A stretch of 64,000 nt of DNA, taken from positions 27,028-91,027 of the forward strand of contig CAMCXW010000003.1 of the NCBI GenBank assembly GCA_945883625.1. The letters run 5' to 3'. The position numbers were made by a program, and so were the translations under genes. Shown here piece after piece: positions 19,323 through 28,348 of this stretch. Source of the DNA: Spirosoma fluviale. GTDB taxonomy: Bacteria; Bacteroidota; Bacteroidia; Cytophagales; Spirosomataceae. Positions within the stretch are counted from its first letter, which is position 1. Every line of letters starts with the position of its first letter. Under the pieces are notes generated by a model that was given only the letters and a program-made list of their open reading frames with translations, was not told the origin of the DNA and made no database searches.

Positions 19323-19759
19323 TAGTCGTGAATGATTTTAACGCTTTGAATCACATCCCCTTCGCGAATTTGATCGATTATGTCTAAGCCTTCAACAACT
19401 TTACCAAAGCATGTATGCTTACGGTCTAAGTGCGCTGTGTTGTTACGAGAGTGACAAATGAAAAATTGGGATCCTCCCGTATTTAATCCACGATGCGCCA
19501 TAGAAAGTACTCCACGATCATGAAACTGATTATTTCCAGTTAATTCACATGGGATTGAGTAACCAGGGCCACCTGCTCCAGTGCCATCTGGGCAGCCTCC
19601 TTGAATGACAAAATCTGCAATTACTCGGTGAAAAGTCAGTCCATCATAAAACCCTTTTTCAGCTAAATCCATAAAGTTTTTTGCGTGAAGTGGAGCATCC
19701 TCTGTATAAAATTCGATTTTCATTAACCCTTTATCGGTTAACATTTCTGCGTATGCCAT
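19322..19759 (-). CDS. Cyclophilin-type peptidyl-prolyl cis-trans isomerase
   Basis: A 145-residue cyclophilin without signal peptide, so cytoplasmic. Catalytic and binding segments FHRVIADFVIQGG, GSQFFICHS and HTCFGKVVEGLDI are present. It catalyses isomerisation of peptidyl-prolyl bonds during folding. The ATG has a TATCTTTG element (19790-19783) at the right distance upstream. Confidence 0.93.
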   Translation of the reverse strand: MAYAEMLTDKGLMKIEFYTEDAPLHAKNFMDLAEKGFYDGLTFHRVIADFVIQGGCPDGTGAGGPGYSIPCELTGNNQFHDRGVLSMAHRGLNTGGSQFFICHSRNNTAHLDRKHTCFGKVVEGLDIIDQIREGDVIQSVKIIHD

Positions 19760-19782
19760 CTTAATTAATTAAATTTGAGGCA

Positions 19783-19790
19783 CAAAGATA
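19783..19790 (-). promoter_or_regulatory. -7 element of the cyclophilin gene
   Basis: TATCTTTG matches TAnnTTTG on the minus strand, 24 bases before the ATG. No clear TTTG stands at -33. Confidence 0.4.
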
Positions 19791-19805
19791 AAAATTATAT
19801 CCATT

Positions 19806-20543
19806 ATGAGGTACCTCTTTCTATGCATGTTTGCGATTTTAGTAGTCTCTTGTCAATCAGACACCTCAAAAAAAGAAGCATCTGATTTTTTTCTGCGGGG
19901 TAACGCCAAATTTAAAGAAAAGGAATATTTTGAATCTATTAAGTGGTATACAGAATCAATTAAGAAGCAAAAGGAATTTCCAGATGCGTATTATAATCGG
20001 GGTTTAGTATACCAACAGCTCGAGAAAAATGATGAGGCCTTAGCTGATTTTACAATTGCTTACACGCAAGATCCCAAATTTGCCCCTGCCCTGTTTAAAT
20101 TGGCTGAAACTCTTCAAAATTTGGAAAAATATGATTTGGCCATTACTGAATCCGCTAAACTAATCAAGAATTTTCCTGATTCTGCGGCTAATTGGACACT
20201 TCACGGCAATATTCAGATGCATAAGGAAATGTGGAATGAGTCGATGGTTTCGTATGATCGAGCACTAGCTATTGATTCCCTTTCGGTAGAAACGATGATC
20301 AATCAAGGTGTGGTTTTTCAAGAATTAAATCAATTGGATTTAGCGGAAAAGATGTTCAAACTCGCGTTGCGGCAAGGAAAATATCAAGACTTAATTTATA
20401 ATAATTTGGGATATGTGGAGATTCAGCGGATGCATTGGGAACTGGCGAAGCAATATGTTCAAAAAGCATTAGCTGTTGATCCTAAAAACCCATTATATGT
20501 GAAAAATTGGGAGCGAATTCAAAAAAAATCAATGCTTGAATAA
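19806..20543 (+). CDS. TPR lipoprotein
   Basis: A 245-residue protein with a lipoprotein signal peptide (lipobox LVVSC, Cys16) and five or six tetratricopeptide repeats (AYYNRGLVYQQLEKNDEALADF and similar) filling the rest. It is probably periplasmic and membrane-anchored and takes part in protein-protein contacts. It stands alone and divergent from the cyclophilin gene; its 3' end overlaps menD by 15 bases in convergent orientation. Confidence 0.8.
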   Translation: MRYLFLCMFAILVVSCQSDTSKKEASDFFLRGNAKFKEKEYFESIKWYTESIKKQKEFPDAYYNRGLVYQQLEKNDEALADFTIAYTQDPKFAPALFKLAETLQNLEKYDLAITESAKLIKNFPDSAANWTLHGNIQMHKEMWNESMVSYDRALAIDSLSVETMINQGVVFQELNQLDLAEKMFKLALRQGKYQDLIYNNLGYVEIQRMHWELAKQYVQKALAVDPKNPLYVKNWERIQKKSMLE

Positions 20544-22145
20544 GTTCATGTAAGCTTGTAATTCCTCCGTATTTTTAGTTGAAGCGGTACAAATTTCTAA
20601 GATTTTAGCTCGATTGCTTGGCTCAAAAAAATGTCTTAGTTCTTGATTTAATTCATTCCAATTATGAGCTTCGAAGTAGTCTATTCCAGCATCTATAGCT
20701 GTATTTTTAGCTTTAAATGACTGATGCGTTATCATAAATTCACCCAGCTCTGGCAGGACTTTAGCTCCATCTAATATGCCAAAGATTCCTCCACCAGCAT
20801 TGTTGAAAATGATGATACGAACATTCGAACCTACATACGAATTCCAAAGTGCATTTCGGTCGTATTGAAAAGCCACATCACCTATCAGCGAGATAACTAA
20901 TTTTGTTGTTTTTTGGCTCGCTCCAATCGCCGTGCTTAGACATCCATCGATTCCACTAGTACCTCGATTGGAAAACACTTCAGTTTGAGTAAATACTTTT
21001 TCCGTCCAGTTGATGTATCGAATAGCCAATGAATTTGCCACATGAACCTCCGAATTTGGTGAGTCAATGGCGCCAATCAATCGGTTATAAATAACTATTT
21101 CGGACCAGCTTTCTTTTTTAAAATACGCGCCCTGTATATCCTCTATCCTGTTTTTGGCACTATTTATAGCCGACACCCCCCTCAGGGTTTGTTGGCACAA
21201 TGATTCTAAAACCGAGTTTGTTTCTGCATGAACTACCCTTGTTAGACATTGAAATGGATTAGGTTTTCCGATGGGATTGGGGTGCACTAACCATGATGCT
21301 TTGGGCTTATGGGTTCTTAGAAATTGTTTAATGCGTTTGCTAACAAACGATTTACCAAAATGAATATGAAATTCTGGTTGGAACGAAGATAAATTCGCTT
21401 CATTAGCCCAAATTAAATCATGATGCAGTTGGCATTCCGAAGGTAGATTTGCTGTTGCATCACCTACAACGGGTATCCCCTTAAGCGCCAATTGGGCAAA
21501 TAATTTATTCTCAGCTTGATTGAATTGTCTTTGGCCAACGGTGATAAGTAGTGAAGCATCTGGATTTACATCAAAATCGGTATCTAATTCAGGGGTTTTA
21601 TAGGCTTCAACTGCCTGAGGTTCCCGAATTTGCGGTAATGCCTCTCCGCTTGTTGGATAAAACGGCTCAGCAATGGGTATATTCATGTGTACTGGCCCTT
21701 GTGGAAATGCCATGGCTTTCTCCACGAGCTGATTTGGTTGATAGGGAATGAAGCTTTCGGCATGTTTGACATGCTTGCCGAATAGATTTTCCTGATAGAT
21801 AGTCTGACCATCCCACTGACCAATCCATTCGGCTGGTCGGTCTGCTGTTAACACAATGATTGGAACTTCTTGAAAGAATGCTTCGGCTATAGCCGGAGCG
21901 AAATTGAGACCCGCAGATCCAGATGTACAGCAGAGTATAACTGGTTTTTTCGTTTTCAATGCGCGACCGAGACCAAAGAAACCACCAGAACGTTCATCTG
22001 AAATGGAATAGCAATGAAATCCACCGTGGCGAACTAAGGCCAACATAATAGGTGCGTTTCGAGAACCTGGGCATATAATTGCCTCATTTACACCTTGTTG
22101 GTGCAAACCATCAATCAAATCCACAAGTCCATCAGGGTATGCCAT
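20529..22145 (-). CDS. menD: 2-Succinyl-5-enolpyruvyl-6-hydroxy-3-cyclohexene-1-carboxylate synthase
   Basis: A 538-residue thiamine-diphosphate enzyme of menaquinone synthesis, joining 2-oxoglutarate and isochorismate. The N-terminus has CPGSRNAP and SISDERSGGFFGLG; the ThDP-binding site is LIGDVAFQYDRNALWN followed by FNNAGGGIFGI. The ATG at 22145 is used; the open frame further upstream runs into the rpoD terminator. No other men gene is present in the window. Confidence 0.95.
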   Translation of the reverse strand: MAYPDGLVDLIDGLHQQGVNEAIICPGSRNAPIMLALVRHGGFHCYSISDERSGGFFGLGRALKTKKPVILCCTSGSAGLNFAPAIAEAFFQEVPIIVLTADRPAEWIGQWDGQTIYQENLFGKHVKHAESFIPYQPNQLVEKAMAFPQGPVHMNIPIAEPFYPTSGEALPQIREPQAVEAYKTPELDTDFDVNPDASLLITVGQRQFNQAENKLFAQLALKGIPVVGDATANLPSECQLHHDLIWANEANLSSFQPEFHIHFGKSFVSKRIKQFLRTHKPKASWLVHPNPIGKPNPFQCLTRVVHAETNSVLESLCQQTLRGVSAINSAKNRIEDIQGAYFKKESWSEIVIYNRLIGAIDSPNSEVHVANSLAIRYINWTEKVFTQTEVFSNRGTSGIDGCLSTAIGASQKTTKLVISLIGDVAFQYDRNALWNSYVGSNVRIIIFNNAGGGIFGILDGAKVLPELGEFMITHQSFKAKNTAIDAGIDYFEAHNWNELNQELRHFFEPSNRAKILEICTASTKNTEELQAYMNLFKH

Positions 22146-22148
22146 AGC

Positions 22149-22172
22149 AAAAAAAAGCCTCATAAGAGGCTT
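22149..22172 (-). terminator. Terminator of rpoD
   Basis: The hairpin AAGCCTC / GAGGCTT with an ATAA-type loop is followed on the minus strand by eight T that end two bases before the menD ATG. Confidence 0.85.
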
Positions 22173-22177
22173 TTGAT

Positions 22178-23041
22178 TTATCCAAGATAAGTTTTTAGGG
22201 CTTTACTACGTGACGTATGACGGAGGCGGCGAATCGCTTTCTCTTTAATTTGTCTTACGCGTTCGCGTGTTAGGTTGAATTTTTCACCGATTTCCTCTAG
22301 GGTCATCGCGTGCTCACCATTTAAGCCAAAATATAATGTAACGACATCAGCTTCCCGTTGGGTTAACGTAGACAATGCTCGCTGAACTTCGCGACGTAAT
22401 GAATCGTTGATTAAACCCGAATCTGGCTTATCCTCTGAATCATTTTCTAAAACGTCTAACAATGAATTTTCTTCACCTTGAACGAATGGTGCGTCCATAG
22501 AAACGTGCCGACCAGAAATCTTTAGGGTATCGACAACTTCGCCGGTGGAAATTTCCAATACTTCGGCTAATTCTTCTGGAGAAGGCTCACGTTCAAATTT
22601 TTGCTCAAGTTCAGAAAAAGTTTTCGAGATTTTATTTAGTGATCCTACGCGGTTCAATGGCAAACGAACGATACGAGATTGTTCAGCCAAAGCTTGTAAG
22701 ATAGACTGACGAATCCACCATACAGCATATGAGATAAATTTAAATCCACGAGTTTCATCAAAACGTTGTGCTGCTTTGATCAAACCTAAGTTTCCTTCAT
22801 TTATTAAGTCACCAAGGCTAAGACCTTGATTTTGGTATTGTTTAGCTACCGATACCACGAAACGTAAATTGGCTTTCGTCAAACGTTCTAATGATAACTG
22901 GTCTCCTTCTCGGATTTTTTGTGCGAGTATTACCTCTTCATCCGGTGTCAATAAATCCACCTTACCGATTTCCTGCAGGTATTTGTCAAGCGATTGACTT
23001 TCCCTGTTGGTAATTTGTTTGCTAATTTTTAGCTGTCTCAT
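22178..23041 (-). CDS. rpoD: Primary RNA polymerase sigma factor (RpoD/SigA)
   Basis: A 287-residue sigma-70 factor. Region 1.2 ([20 protein letters not shown]), region 2 ([36 protein letters not shown]), region 3 and region 4.2 ([20 protein letters not shown]) are all present, but there is no region 1.1. The short form is typical of Bacteroidota primary sigma factors, which read the TTTG/TAnnTTTG promoters seen in this window. It follows pnp after an 11-bp hairpin. Confidence 0.96.
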   Translation of the reverse strand: MRQLKISKQITNRESQSLDKYLQEIGKVDLLTPDEEVILAQKIREGDQLSLERLTKANLRFVVSVAKQYQNQGLSLGDLINEGNLGLIKAAQRFDETRGFKFISYAVWWIRQSILQALAEQSRIVRLPLNRVGSLNKISKTFSELEQKFEREPSPEELAEVLEISTGEVVDTLKISGRHVSMDAPFVQGEENSLLDVLENDSEDKPDSGLINDSLRREVQRALSTLTQREADVVTLYFGLNGEHAMTLEEIGEKFNLTRERVRQIKEKAIRRLRHTSRSKALKTYLG

Positions 23042-23061
23042 AGGATTTTACAACAGATTGA

Positions 23062-23088
23062 ATGGGCAAAAGGTTTTCTTTTGCCCAT
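23062..23088 (-). terminator. Intercistronic hairpin between pnp and rpoD
   Basis: A perfect 11-bp stem ATGGGCAAAAG / CTTTTGCCCAT with a 5-base loop lies between the two genes. No T-tract follows, so it may be a processing or partial-termination hairpin. Confidence 0.5.
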
Positions 23089-23095
23089 AAATAAT

Positions 23096-25231
23096 TTATT
23101 CAGCGCTTGCTTCTGGTTTTGGTAGTAGTGCTTTTGCAGAAAGACGGAATTTACCCGTTTTCTTATCTACTTCTACCAATTTAACCTGAACTCGATCTCC
23201 TTCTTTGAAAACACCGTCCATCGTTTCAATGCGATCCCATGAAATTTCAGAGATGTGCAACAAACCGTCTTTTCCCGGTAAGAACTCAACAAAAGCACCA
23301 AACGCTTGAATGTTTTTCACTTTTCCTTCATAGATTTCGCCTACTTCTGGAAGTGTAACGATTCCTTTCACCATGCGAACCGCATGTGCCATAGCATCTC
23401 CATTTGAAGAGAATATACTTACGTATCCTCCGTCTTCTTTTTCTTCGATGGTTACTGTGGCACCGGATTGCTTTTGGATATCTTGAACAACTTTACCACC
23501 TGGCCCGATTACTGAACCGATTTGATCTTTTTGGATCTTAATAACGGTAGCACGTGGAGTTTGTGGCTTGAATTCTTCACGAACGGCAGGCATAGCCTTT
23601 TTCATTTCATTCAAAATATGCAAACGGCCTTCTTTGGCTTGCGTTAACGCTTCAGCTAAAACTTCGTATGACAAACCTTGAACCTTAATGTCCATTTGGC
23701 AAGCTGTGATTCCGTTTTCAGTTCCTGTTACTTTGAAGTCCATATCACCTAGGTGATCCTCATCTCCTAAAATATCGGAAAGAACTGCATATTTTCCAGT
23801 TTTTGCATCCGAGATTAAACCCATTGCAATACCTGAAACTGGCGCTTTGATTTTAACACCAGCATCCATAAGGGCTAATGTTCCTGCGCACACTGTTGCC
23901 ATCGACGAAGAACCATTTGATTCCAAGATGTCTGAGACAATACGTAATGTGTACGGAAAATCTTCCATTTTTGGAAGAACCTTACGAATCGCACGCATGG
24001 CCAAGTTACCATGTCCTACTTCACGTCGTCCTACCCCACGATTTGGCTTAACTTCTCCTGTTGAGAAACCTGGGAAATTGTAGTGCAACATAAATTTATT
24101 GTATCCCTGCGTCATTGGTTGATCGATGATTTGCTCATCCATCTTAGTTCCAAGCGTGACTGTAGTCAAAGATTGTGTTTCTCCACGAGTAAACACTGAA
24201 GAACCGTGCGGAGTAGGTAAATAATCTACTTCACACGTGATTTGACGTATTTCGTTCAATTTACGGCCATCTAAACGGTAGCGCTCTTGCAAAACTAGTT
24301 GGCGAGCTGCTTCTTTTTCGATATCGTGTAAATATGTTTTTGCTAACGAAAGGTTAACCAAATGATCTTCAGGCAACGAAGCGATAAATTCATCTACGAT
24401 GGCTTTGAAGCCAGCTTTACGCTCCTCTTTCTTTGGATTAGCTAATTTAGCTACTGCCAAATACTTCTCGTAGTAGTTTTTCCACAATTCAGCACGCAAC
24501 TCTTCGTTGTGTGATTCGTGTGAATACGTACGTTTTTCTGTTTTTCCACACGCTTCAGTTAACTCATTTAATGCCTTACATTGAATTTTGATGGCATCAT
24601 GTGCGATGCGTAAAGCTTCTAACATTTCTGTTTCTGAAACTTCATCTCCTTCACCTTCGACCATTAAAATATCGTTTGCATTTGCAGCAACAATTAATTC
24701 TAGGCTGGCGCCGGCTAATTCGCTAACGCTCGGGTTGACTTTATATGTACCATTGATTTTTGCGACACGTACCTCAGAAATAGGTCCGTTGAACGGAATA
24801 TCTGATACGGCTAGAGCAGCAGCAGCTGCTAGGCCAACAAAAGCATCTGGTAAAACTTCAGCATCACCTGAAATTAAGTTGATCAAAACTTGAACATCTG
24901 CATGATAATCATCCGGGAAAGTAGGACGTAATGCACGGTCTACTAAACGCGAGATAAGGATTTCATAATCAGAAAGACGGGCCTCTCTTTTTAAGAAAGA
25001 ACCTGGAATACGTCCGTTAGACGCAAATTTTTCTTGATAATCTACAGATAATGGAAGGAAATCTACTCCTTCTTTGGCCTCTTTGTTTGCTACCACAGTG
25101 GCTAGCAACATCATATTTCCTGACTTTATGACAACAGCTCCATCCGCTTGCTTGGCTAATTTGCCAGTTTCAATTTGGATTTCCTTGCCATCTGGCATCG
25201 AAATATGCTTTGTAATGATGTTAAATGACAT
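23096..25231 (-). CDS. pnp: Polyribonucleotide nucleotidyltransferase
   Basis: A 711-residue 3'-5' phosphorolytic exoribonuclease, normally a trimer in the RNA degradosome. Two RNase PH cores are present (first about 10-220 with [22 protein letters not shown] split as usual; second about 310-540 with FTRGETQSL and [18 protein letters not shown]), then a KH domain ([16 protein letters not shown], about 560-610) and an S1 domain ([20 protein letters not shown], about 630-700). Length is typical. It lies downstream of rpsO, the common rpsO-pnp arrangement. Confidence 0.97.
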   Translation of the reverse strand: MSFNIITKHISMPDGKEIQIETGKLAKQADGAVVIKSGNMMLLATVVANKEAKEGVDFLPLSVDYQEKFASNGRIPGSFLKREARLSDYEILISRLVDRALRPTFPDDYHADVQVLINLISGDAEVLPDAFVGLAAAAALAVSDIPFNGPISEVRVAKINGTYKVNPSVSELAGASLELIVAANANDILMVEGEGDEVSETEMLEALRIAHDAIKIQCKALNELTEACGKTEKRTYSHESHNEELRAELWKNYYEKYLAVAKLANPKKEERKAGFKAIVDEFIASLPEDHLVNLSLAKTYLHDIEKEAARQLVLQERYRLDGRKLNEIRQITCEVDYLPTPHGSSVFTRGETQSLTTVTLGTKMDEQIIDQPMTQGYNKFMLHYNFPGFSTGEVKPNRGVGRREVGHGNLAMRAIRKVLPKMEDFPYTLRIVSDILESNGSSSMATVCAGTLALMDAGVKIKAPVSGIAMGLISDAKTGKYAVLSDILGDEDHLGDMDFKVTGTENGITACQMDIKVQGLSYEVLAEALTQAKEGRLHILNEMKKAMPAVREEFKPQTPRATVIKIQKDQIGSVIGPGGKVVQDIQKQSGATVTIEEKEDGGYVSIFSSNGDAMAHAVRMVKGIVTLPEVGEIYEGKVKNIQAFGAFVEFLPGKDGLLHISEISWDRIETMDGVFKEGDRVQVKLVEVDKKTGKFRLSAKALLPKPEASAE

Positions 25232-25249
25232 ACGTTTCGGATAAATTTT

Positions 25250-25341
25250 TCACGCAACCTCGCGTGAAGAAGTGTAATGTTTGAAGAATTCAAACGGAGT
25301 AAATTAAATAAAACAGGGCTCCATCGACATGAAACCCTGTT
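25250..25341 (-). promoter_or_regulatory. Hairpins in the rpsO-pnp intergenic region / pnp leader
   Basis: Three hairpins lie in the 117 bases before pnp: TCACGC / GCGTGA (25250-25267), GTTTGAA / TTCAAAC (25279-25295) and AACAGGG / CCCTGTT (25312-25341). The last is a weak terminator for rpsO. In other bacteria pnp leader hairpins are targets for RNase III and PNPase autoregulation; that function is only inferred here. Confidence 0.5.
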
Positions 25342-25348
25342 GAATTGT

Positions 25349-25624
25349 TTACTTACGAATTCCTAATTCAGCGATAATCGCACGGTAACGAGAAATCTCA
25401 GTACGTGTAAGGTAATCAAGTAAGCGACGACGCTTACCTACTAATTTTAAAAGTCCCAAGCGTGTGCTATGGTCTTTTTTGTTCTTCTTTAGGTGCTCAG
25501 TCAAATGATTGATTCTGAAAGTGAATAACGCAATTTGCGACTCAGCAGAACCAGTATCGATTTTAGACTTTGCATTCCCTTTTGATTCGAAAATCTCTTG
25601 TTTTACTTCGGGTGACAAATACAT
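25349..25624 (-). CDS. rpsO: 30S ribosomal protein S15
   Basis: A 91-residue primary rRNA-binding protein that binds 16S rRNA and helps the subunit platform assemble. The signature [22 protein letters not shown] and [23 protein letters not shown] are present and the length is normal. A near-perfect Bacteroidota promoter lies directly upstream, and pnp follows. Confidence 0.97.
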   Translation of the reverse strand: MYLSPEVKQEIFESKGNAKSKIDTGSAESQIALFTFRINHLTEHLKKNKKDHSTRLGLLKLVGKRRRLLDYLTRTEISRYRAIIAELGIRK

Positions 25625-25660
25625 CTTTTACCAGTTTATTATGTTTGAAAAATTAATCCA

Positions 25661-25692
25661 CAAAAGTACTTCAATTAATCTAGAATTGCAAA
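25661..25692 (-). promoter_or_regulatory. rpsO promoter
   Basis: Minus strand: TTTG (25692-25689), a 20-base spacer, then TACTTTTG (25668-25661). It matches the Bacteroidota primary-sigma consensus. The expected transcript start is about 30 bases before the rpsO ATG. Confidence 0.65.
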
Positions 25693-27123
25693 TCAAATGG
25701 GGCGTTGCCATTTTTGTTTAAAGCGACTCCAAATAACCAAATAATTATCTGCTTCGAATAAGCGAGAGTCATTCACTGCGATGCGTAGAAAGTAGATTCC
25801 TATGAGCGTTAGGATGGTATTTGAAATCCATGCTCCGATTTCCAAGAGGACTTTCCCCTCTTTTGCCATCTTGTCGCCTTGCTGGCTCATGATGTACATC
25901 AAGATAAAAAAGGACACGGCTACGACGACAGGAATGCCAAATCCTCCTTTTTTGATGATGGCGCCTAATGGTGCACCGATAAGAAACATAATTAAAATAG
26001 CGAGTGAGGTCGTGAATTTTCTGTGCCATTCCAACCGTGTTTTCAATAGTTTATCTTGTCTTGATTCCAAATTCACACGATTCGTTTCACCAAATACTTC
26101 CATGTTGGTGATCTGCTGATCCACCAAATCATATAAATCTCTATTTCTTTTTTTTACTCCTGAATCGATTCGTGCAGCAACCCAGTTGGTTTTTTTCAAG
26201 GTCTTAAATGAATAACGAACGGGGTGAAAGAAATAAATAAAATTAGGCCCACATGCCTTGGGAAAGCCATTTTTGATATTTTTAATCACATGTCGCAGGG
26301 AATCTTCGTCTTCATCGAGTTGCACGTTGCTTCGCATTATTTCATGGTGGGCAAATTGGTTGTCCTCTGTTTTGTGCATGTCAAAAGCTTCAAGTGACAT
26401 GACAATTTTACTCTTTTTGAAATGGTGTAATGCCAAATCAGTTGCATTTAAATTACTTCCTCGATCGGCGTCCTCTACGTAGTCTTTTCCATTAAATAGC
26501 TCGAAAATGAGGTATTTTTTATTTAAAATGGTGTACATCTGAGCTGAATCTGCAAGTGTGACATGGCGATTTCCATCATTGTGGGTATGATCGTAAATAA
26601 TAAGGCTTTTAAGCGTTTTATTATCGGGATATTTTTTCGCCACTTTAATTGAATATCCGGGTAAGTCTGAATAGAAAATCCCTTCTTTGATATTCAAGGT
26701 AGTTTTGGTGGTTTTTATATCGTAAAGTAGTCCCCAACCTTTTAAATTGGCCCAGGGTAATGCCACATTATTAAACCAAAACATGAAAATACTTAGGCCA
26801 ATGGCCGCAATGAAAATAGGTCGCATGATGCGGTTAATGGATATACCGGCACTTTTAAGTGCTGTCAACTCGAAATTTTCACCTAATTTCCCGAAGGTCA
26901 TCAGGGAAGAAAGTAAGACGGATAATGGTAAAGCTAATGGTAAAGTAATGAGCGAAAAGTAGAAGAATAATTCGACGTAAACAAAGAAGCCTAGGTCTTT
27001 CCCAAATAGGTCAGAGAAGTAAAAGAGAACTAATCGGAGGAGGAAAATAAAAATGACTACCAGGGTGGTAAGCGCAAAAGGCCCCCAAAATGCTTGTAAT
27101 ACGAGTTTGTCAATTTTACGCAT
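25693..27123 (-). CDS. LptF/LptG-type permease (YjgP/YjgQ family)
   Basis: A 476-residue inner-membrane protein with membrane helices near the N-terminus (about 15-35, 50-75, 100-120) and three near the C-terminus (from about 355), around a periplasmic beta-jellyroll domain. The LPLALPLSVLLSSLMTFGKLGEN segment is the family hallmark. LptF/G with LptB and LptC extract lipopolysaccharide from the inner membrane. Whether this is LptF or LptG, or a fused-role single copy, cannot be told. It starts one base after the START-like gene. Confidence 0.9.
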   Translation of the reverse strand: MRKIDKLVLQAFWGPFALTTLVVIFIFLLRLVLFYFSDLFGKDLGFFVYVELFFYFSLITLPLALPLSVLLSSLMTFGKLGENFELTALKSAGISINRIMRPIFIAAIGLSIFMFWFNNVALPWANLKGWGLLYDIKTTKTTLNIKEGIFYSDLPGYSIKVAKKYPDNKTLKSLIIYDHTHNDGNRHVTLADSAQMYTILNKKYLIFELFNGKDYVEDADRGSNLNATDLALHHFKKSKIVMSLEAFDMHKTEDNQFAHHEIMRSNVQLDEDEDSLRHVIKNIKNGFPKACGPNFIYFFHPVRYSFKTLKKTNWVAARIDSGVKKRNRDLYDLVDQQITNMEVFGETNRVNLESRQDKLLKTRLEWHRKFTTSLAILIMFLIGAPLGAIIKKGGFGIPVVVAVSFFILMYIMSQQGDKMAKEGKVLLEIGAWISNTILTLIGIYFLRIAVNDSRLFEADNYLVIWSRFKQKWQRPI

Positions 27124-27124
27124 A

Positions 27125-27517
27125 CTAACTTCCGACTATTTCTTTTAGTTTATCCGTAAGATAGTCCCATAATTCTTGCGCGTCAGCAGGACTTTTGAAC
27201 GTTGATGCGCTGTCGTATATTTTCAAATAAGTGGCGTTGGTTAATTCACTTACATCGAGTTTAATTTCAATGAATGCGCTTAAAGGTGCTTGATCGGCAC
27301 TGGAAAAGTCGAATTTAACGGATTTGTTAACTTTATTTTGGACTAAATGTCCCGTGTGGGTTTCGTCGTCCCAGTTGAATATGAACAGCTCTGAATTTTT
27401 GACGGTTACTTTTTCCGCAAACCACTGCTGAAGCCCGGAAGCGGAACTGATATACGGATAAAGTACTTTTGGAGAGGCTTTTATCTCATATTCGAATTCA
27501 AAATGTTGCTGTCCCAT
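27125..27517 (-). CDS. START-like domain protein (SRPBCC fold)
   Basis: A 130-residue soluble protein with a helix-grip fold: FEFEYEIKASPKVLYPYISSASGLQQWFAEKV at the N-terminus is typical of the Bacteroidota START-like family. Proteins of this fold bind hydrophobic ligands; none is known here. It precedes the LPS permease gene with a one-base gap, so the two are co-transcribed and may act together on lipids, but this is inference. Confidence 0.75.
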   Translation of the reverse strand: MGQQHFEFEYEIKASPKVLYPYISSASGLQQWFAEKVTVKNSELFIFNWDDETHTGHLVQNKVNKSVKFDFSSADQAPLSAFIEIKLDVSELTNATYLKIYDSASTFKSPADAQELWDYLTDKLKEIVGS

Positions 27518-27604
27518 GTGCCTACTTTTATTGATACAAACAAAGGTAAACTATCTTGCCTAATTCCCAAATCTGTCCCAAATTTAATAAGTATTCATAA
27601 AATA

Positions 27605-27636
27605 TTTGTGACTGTACTAGCTTTCAACTACATTTG
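27605..27636 (+). promoter_or_regulatory. tRNA-Met promoter
   Basis: TTTG (27605-27608), a 20-base spacer and TACATTTG (27629-27636), followed 11 bases later by the tRNA. It is the clearest primary-sigma promoter in the window and has the same spacing as the rpsO promoter. Confidence 0.7.
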
Positions 27637-27647
27637 CACCATGTTTT

Positions 27648-27721
27648 GGCGGGGTAGCTCAGATGGTTAGAGCGTTGGATTCATAACCCAAAGGTCGGCA
27701 GTTCGATTCTGCTCCCCGCTA
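27648..27721 (+). tRNA. tRNA-Met (CAT), elongator type
   Basis: A full 74-base cloverleaf: acceptor GGCGGGG / CCCCGCT (first pair G-U), D arm GCTC...GAGC, anticodon loop TTCATAA with CAT, and T arm GGCAG-TTCGATT-CTGCT. CCA is not encoded. The D arm and the paired acceptor end argue against an initiator tRNA. A CAT tRNA could also be the lysidine-modified Ile tRNA, but the arms look like elongator Met. Confidence 0.9.
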
Positions 27722-27730
27722 CAAAAAAAA

Positions 27731-27755
27731 GACCTTGCTTTGCGAGGTTTTTTTT
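27731..27755 (+). terminator. Terminator of tRNA-Met
   Basis: The 7-bp stem ACCTTGC / GCGAGGT with TTT loop is followed by eight T; a heptamer repeat begins in the T-tract. Confidence 0.8.
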
Positions 27756-27793
27756 AGACGTTAGACGCTAGACTCTGGACGTTAGACTCTGGA
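27755..27793. repeat. Heptamer repeat family A
   Basis: Five 7-base units of the type AGACGTT, AGACGCT, AGACTCT, GGACGTT, AGACTCT run in one phase between the tRNA-Met terminator and the end of the dCMP deaminase gene. Unlike most arrays here it has no facing inverted arm. Confidence 0.75.
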
Positions 27794-27805
27794 TACGCGT
27801 CTCTA

Positions 27806-28264
27806 CTATATATCCTTGTAGGCAATGGCCTCTACCCCAAATTTACGTAAGAAATCGACTCCTTCGTCGGAGGCTAAGCCTTTGTAAGCAGCGTAGCTAT
27901 TGAGGTAAATCACACGTTTAATTTTCATGCTGTAGATGATGCGTGCGCACGAAATGCAGGGGGAAAGTGTCACGTAGATGGTTGATCCTTCAATAGAAGC
28001 ACCATTTTTTGAGGCATATAAAATGGCATTTTGTTCTGCATGTAGGGCAAGTGAACATGATCCTTTTGAATCTTTTGGACATCCGCCTTCTTCATGAAAA
28101 TCTTCGTCACAATTATGTGTTCCTTGGGGCGGCCCATTATACCCTATTGAAATGATTCGGGTATCTTTGGTCAGCACCGCTCCTACTTGCGCGCGCGTAC
28201 AATGCGAACGTAAGGCTAATTTTTCCGCAAGCTCCATGTAAATGGAATCGAAGGTTGGTTTCAT
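27806..28264 (-). CDS. Deoxycytidylate (dCMP) deaminase family protein
   Basis: A 152-residue zinc-dependent deaminase. The zinc site is H75-A-E77 (LHAEQNAI) and C103-x-x-C106 (SPCISC). An insertion with Cys and His residues (NCDEDFHEEGGCP, about 51-63) is typical of dCMP deaminases, which supply dUMP for dTMP synthesis. The ATG lies four bases from a heptamer repeat array that fills the space to slyD. Confidence 0.85.
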   Translation of the reverse strand: MKPTFDSIYMELAEKLALRSHCTRAQVGAVLTKDTRIISIGYNGPPQGTHNCDEDFHEEGGCPKDSKGSCSLALHAEQNAILYASKNGASIEGSTIYVTLSPCISCARIIYSMKIKRVIYLNSYAAYKGLASDEGVDFLRKFGVEAIAYKDI

Positions 28265-28267
28265 AAT

Positions 28268-28339
28268 TGGACGTCAGACGTTGGACGTTAGACGCTGGAC
28301 AGCAGATTATAAAGCTAACGTCTAATGTCCAACGTCTAA
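28268..28339. repeat. Heptamer repeat family A, hairpin array
   Basis: Left arm 28275-28298 and right arm 28315-28338 are inverted copies that agree at 20 of 24 positions, with a 16-base loop. Both arms are made of 7-base units with the core GTCTA/TAGAC or its GTCCA variant. The array fills the gap between slyD and the deaminase ATG, so it would form the deaminase leader or a slyD terminator. Confidence 0.8.
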
Positions 28340-28348
28340 AGTGTAATT

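Noticed and set aside
27648-27721. Initiator tRNA
   Set aside because: The D arm is GCTC-type, the acceptor end is paired and the anticodon stem lacks three G-C pairs; these fit an elongator Met tRNA.
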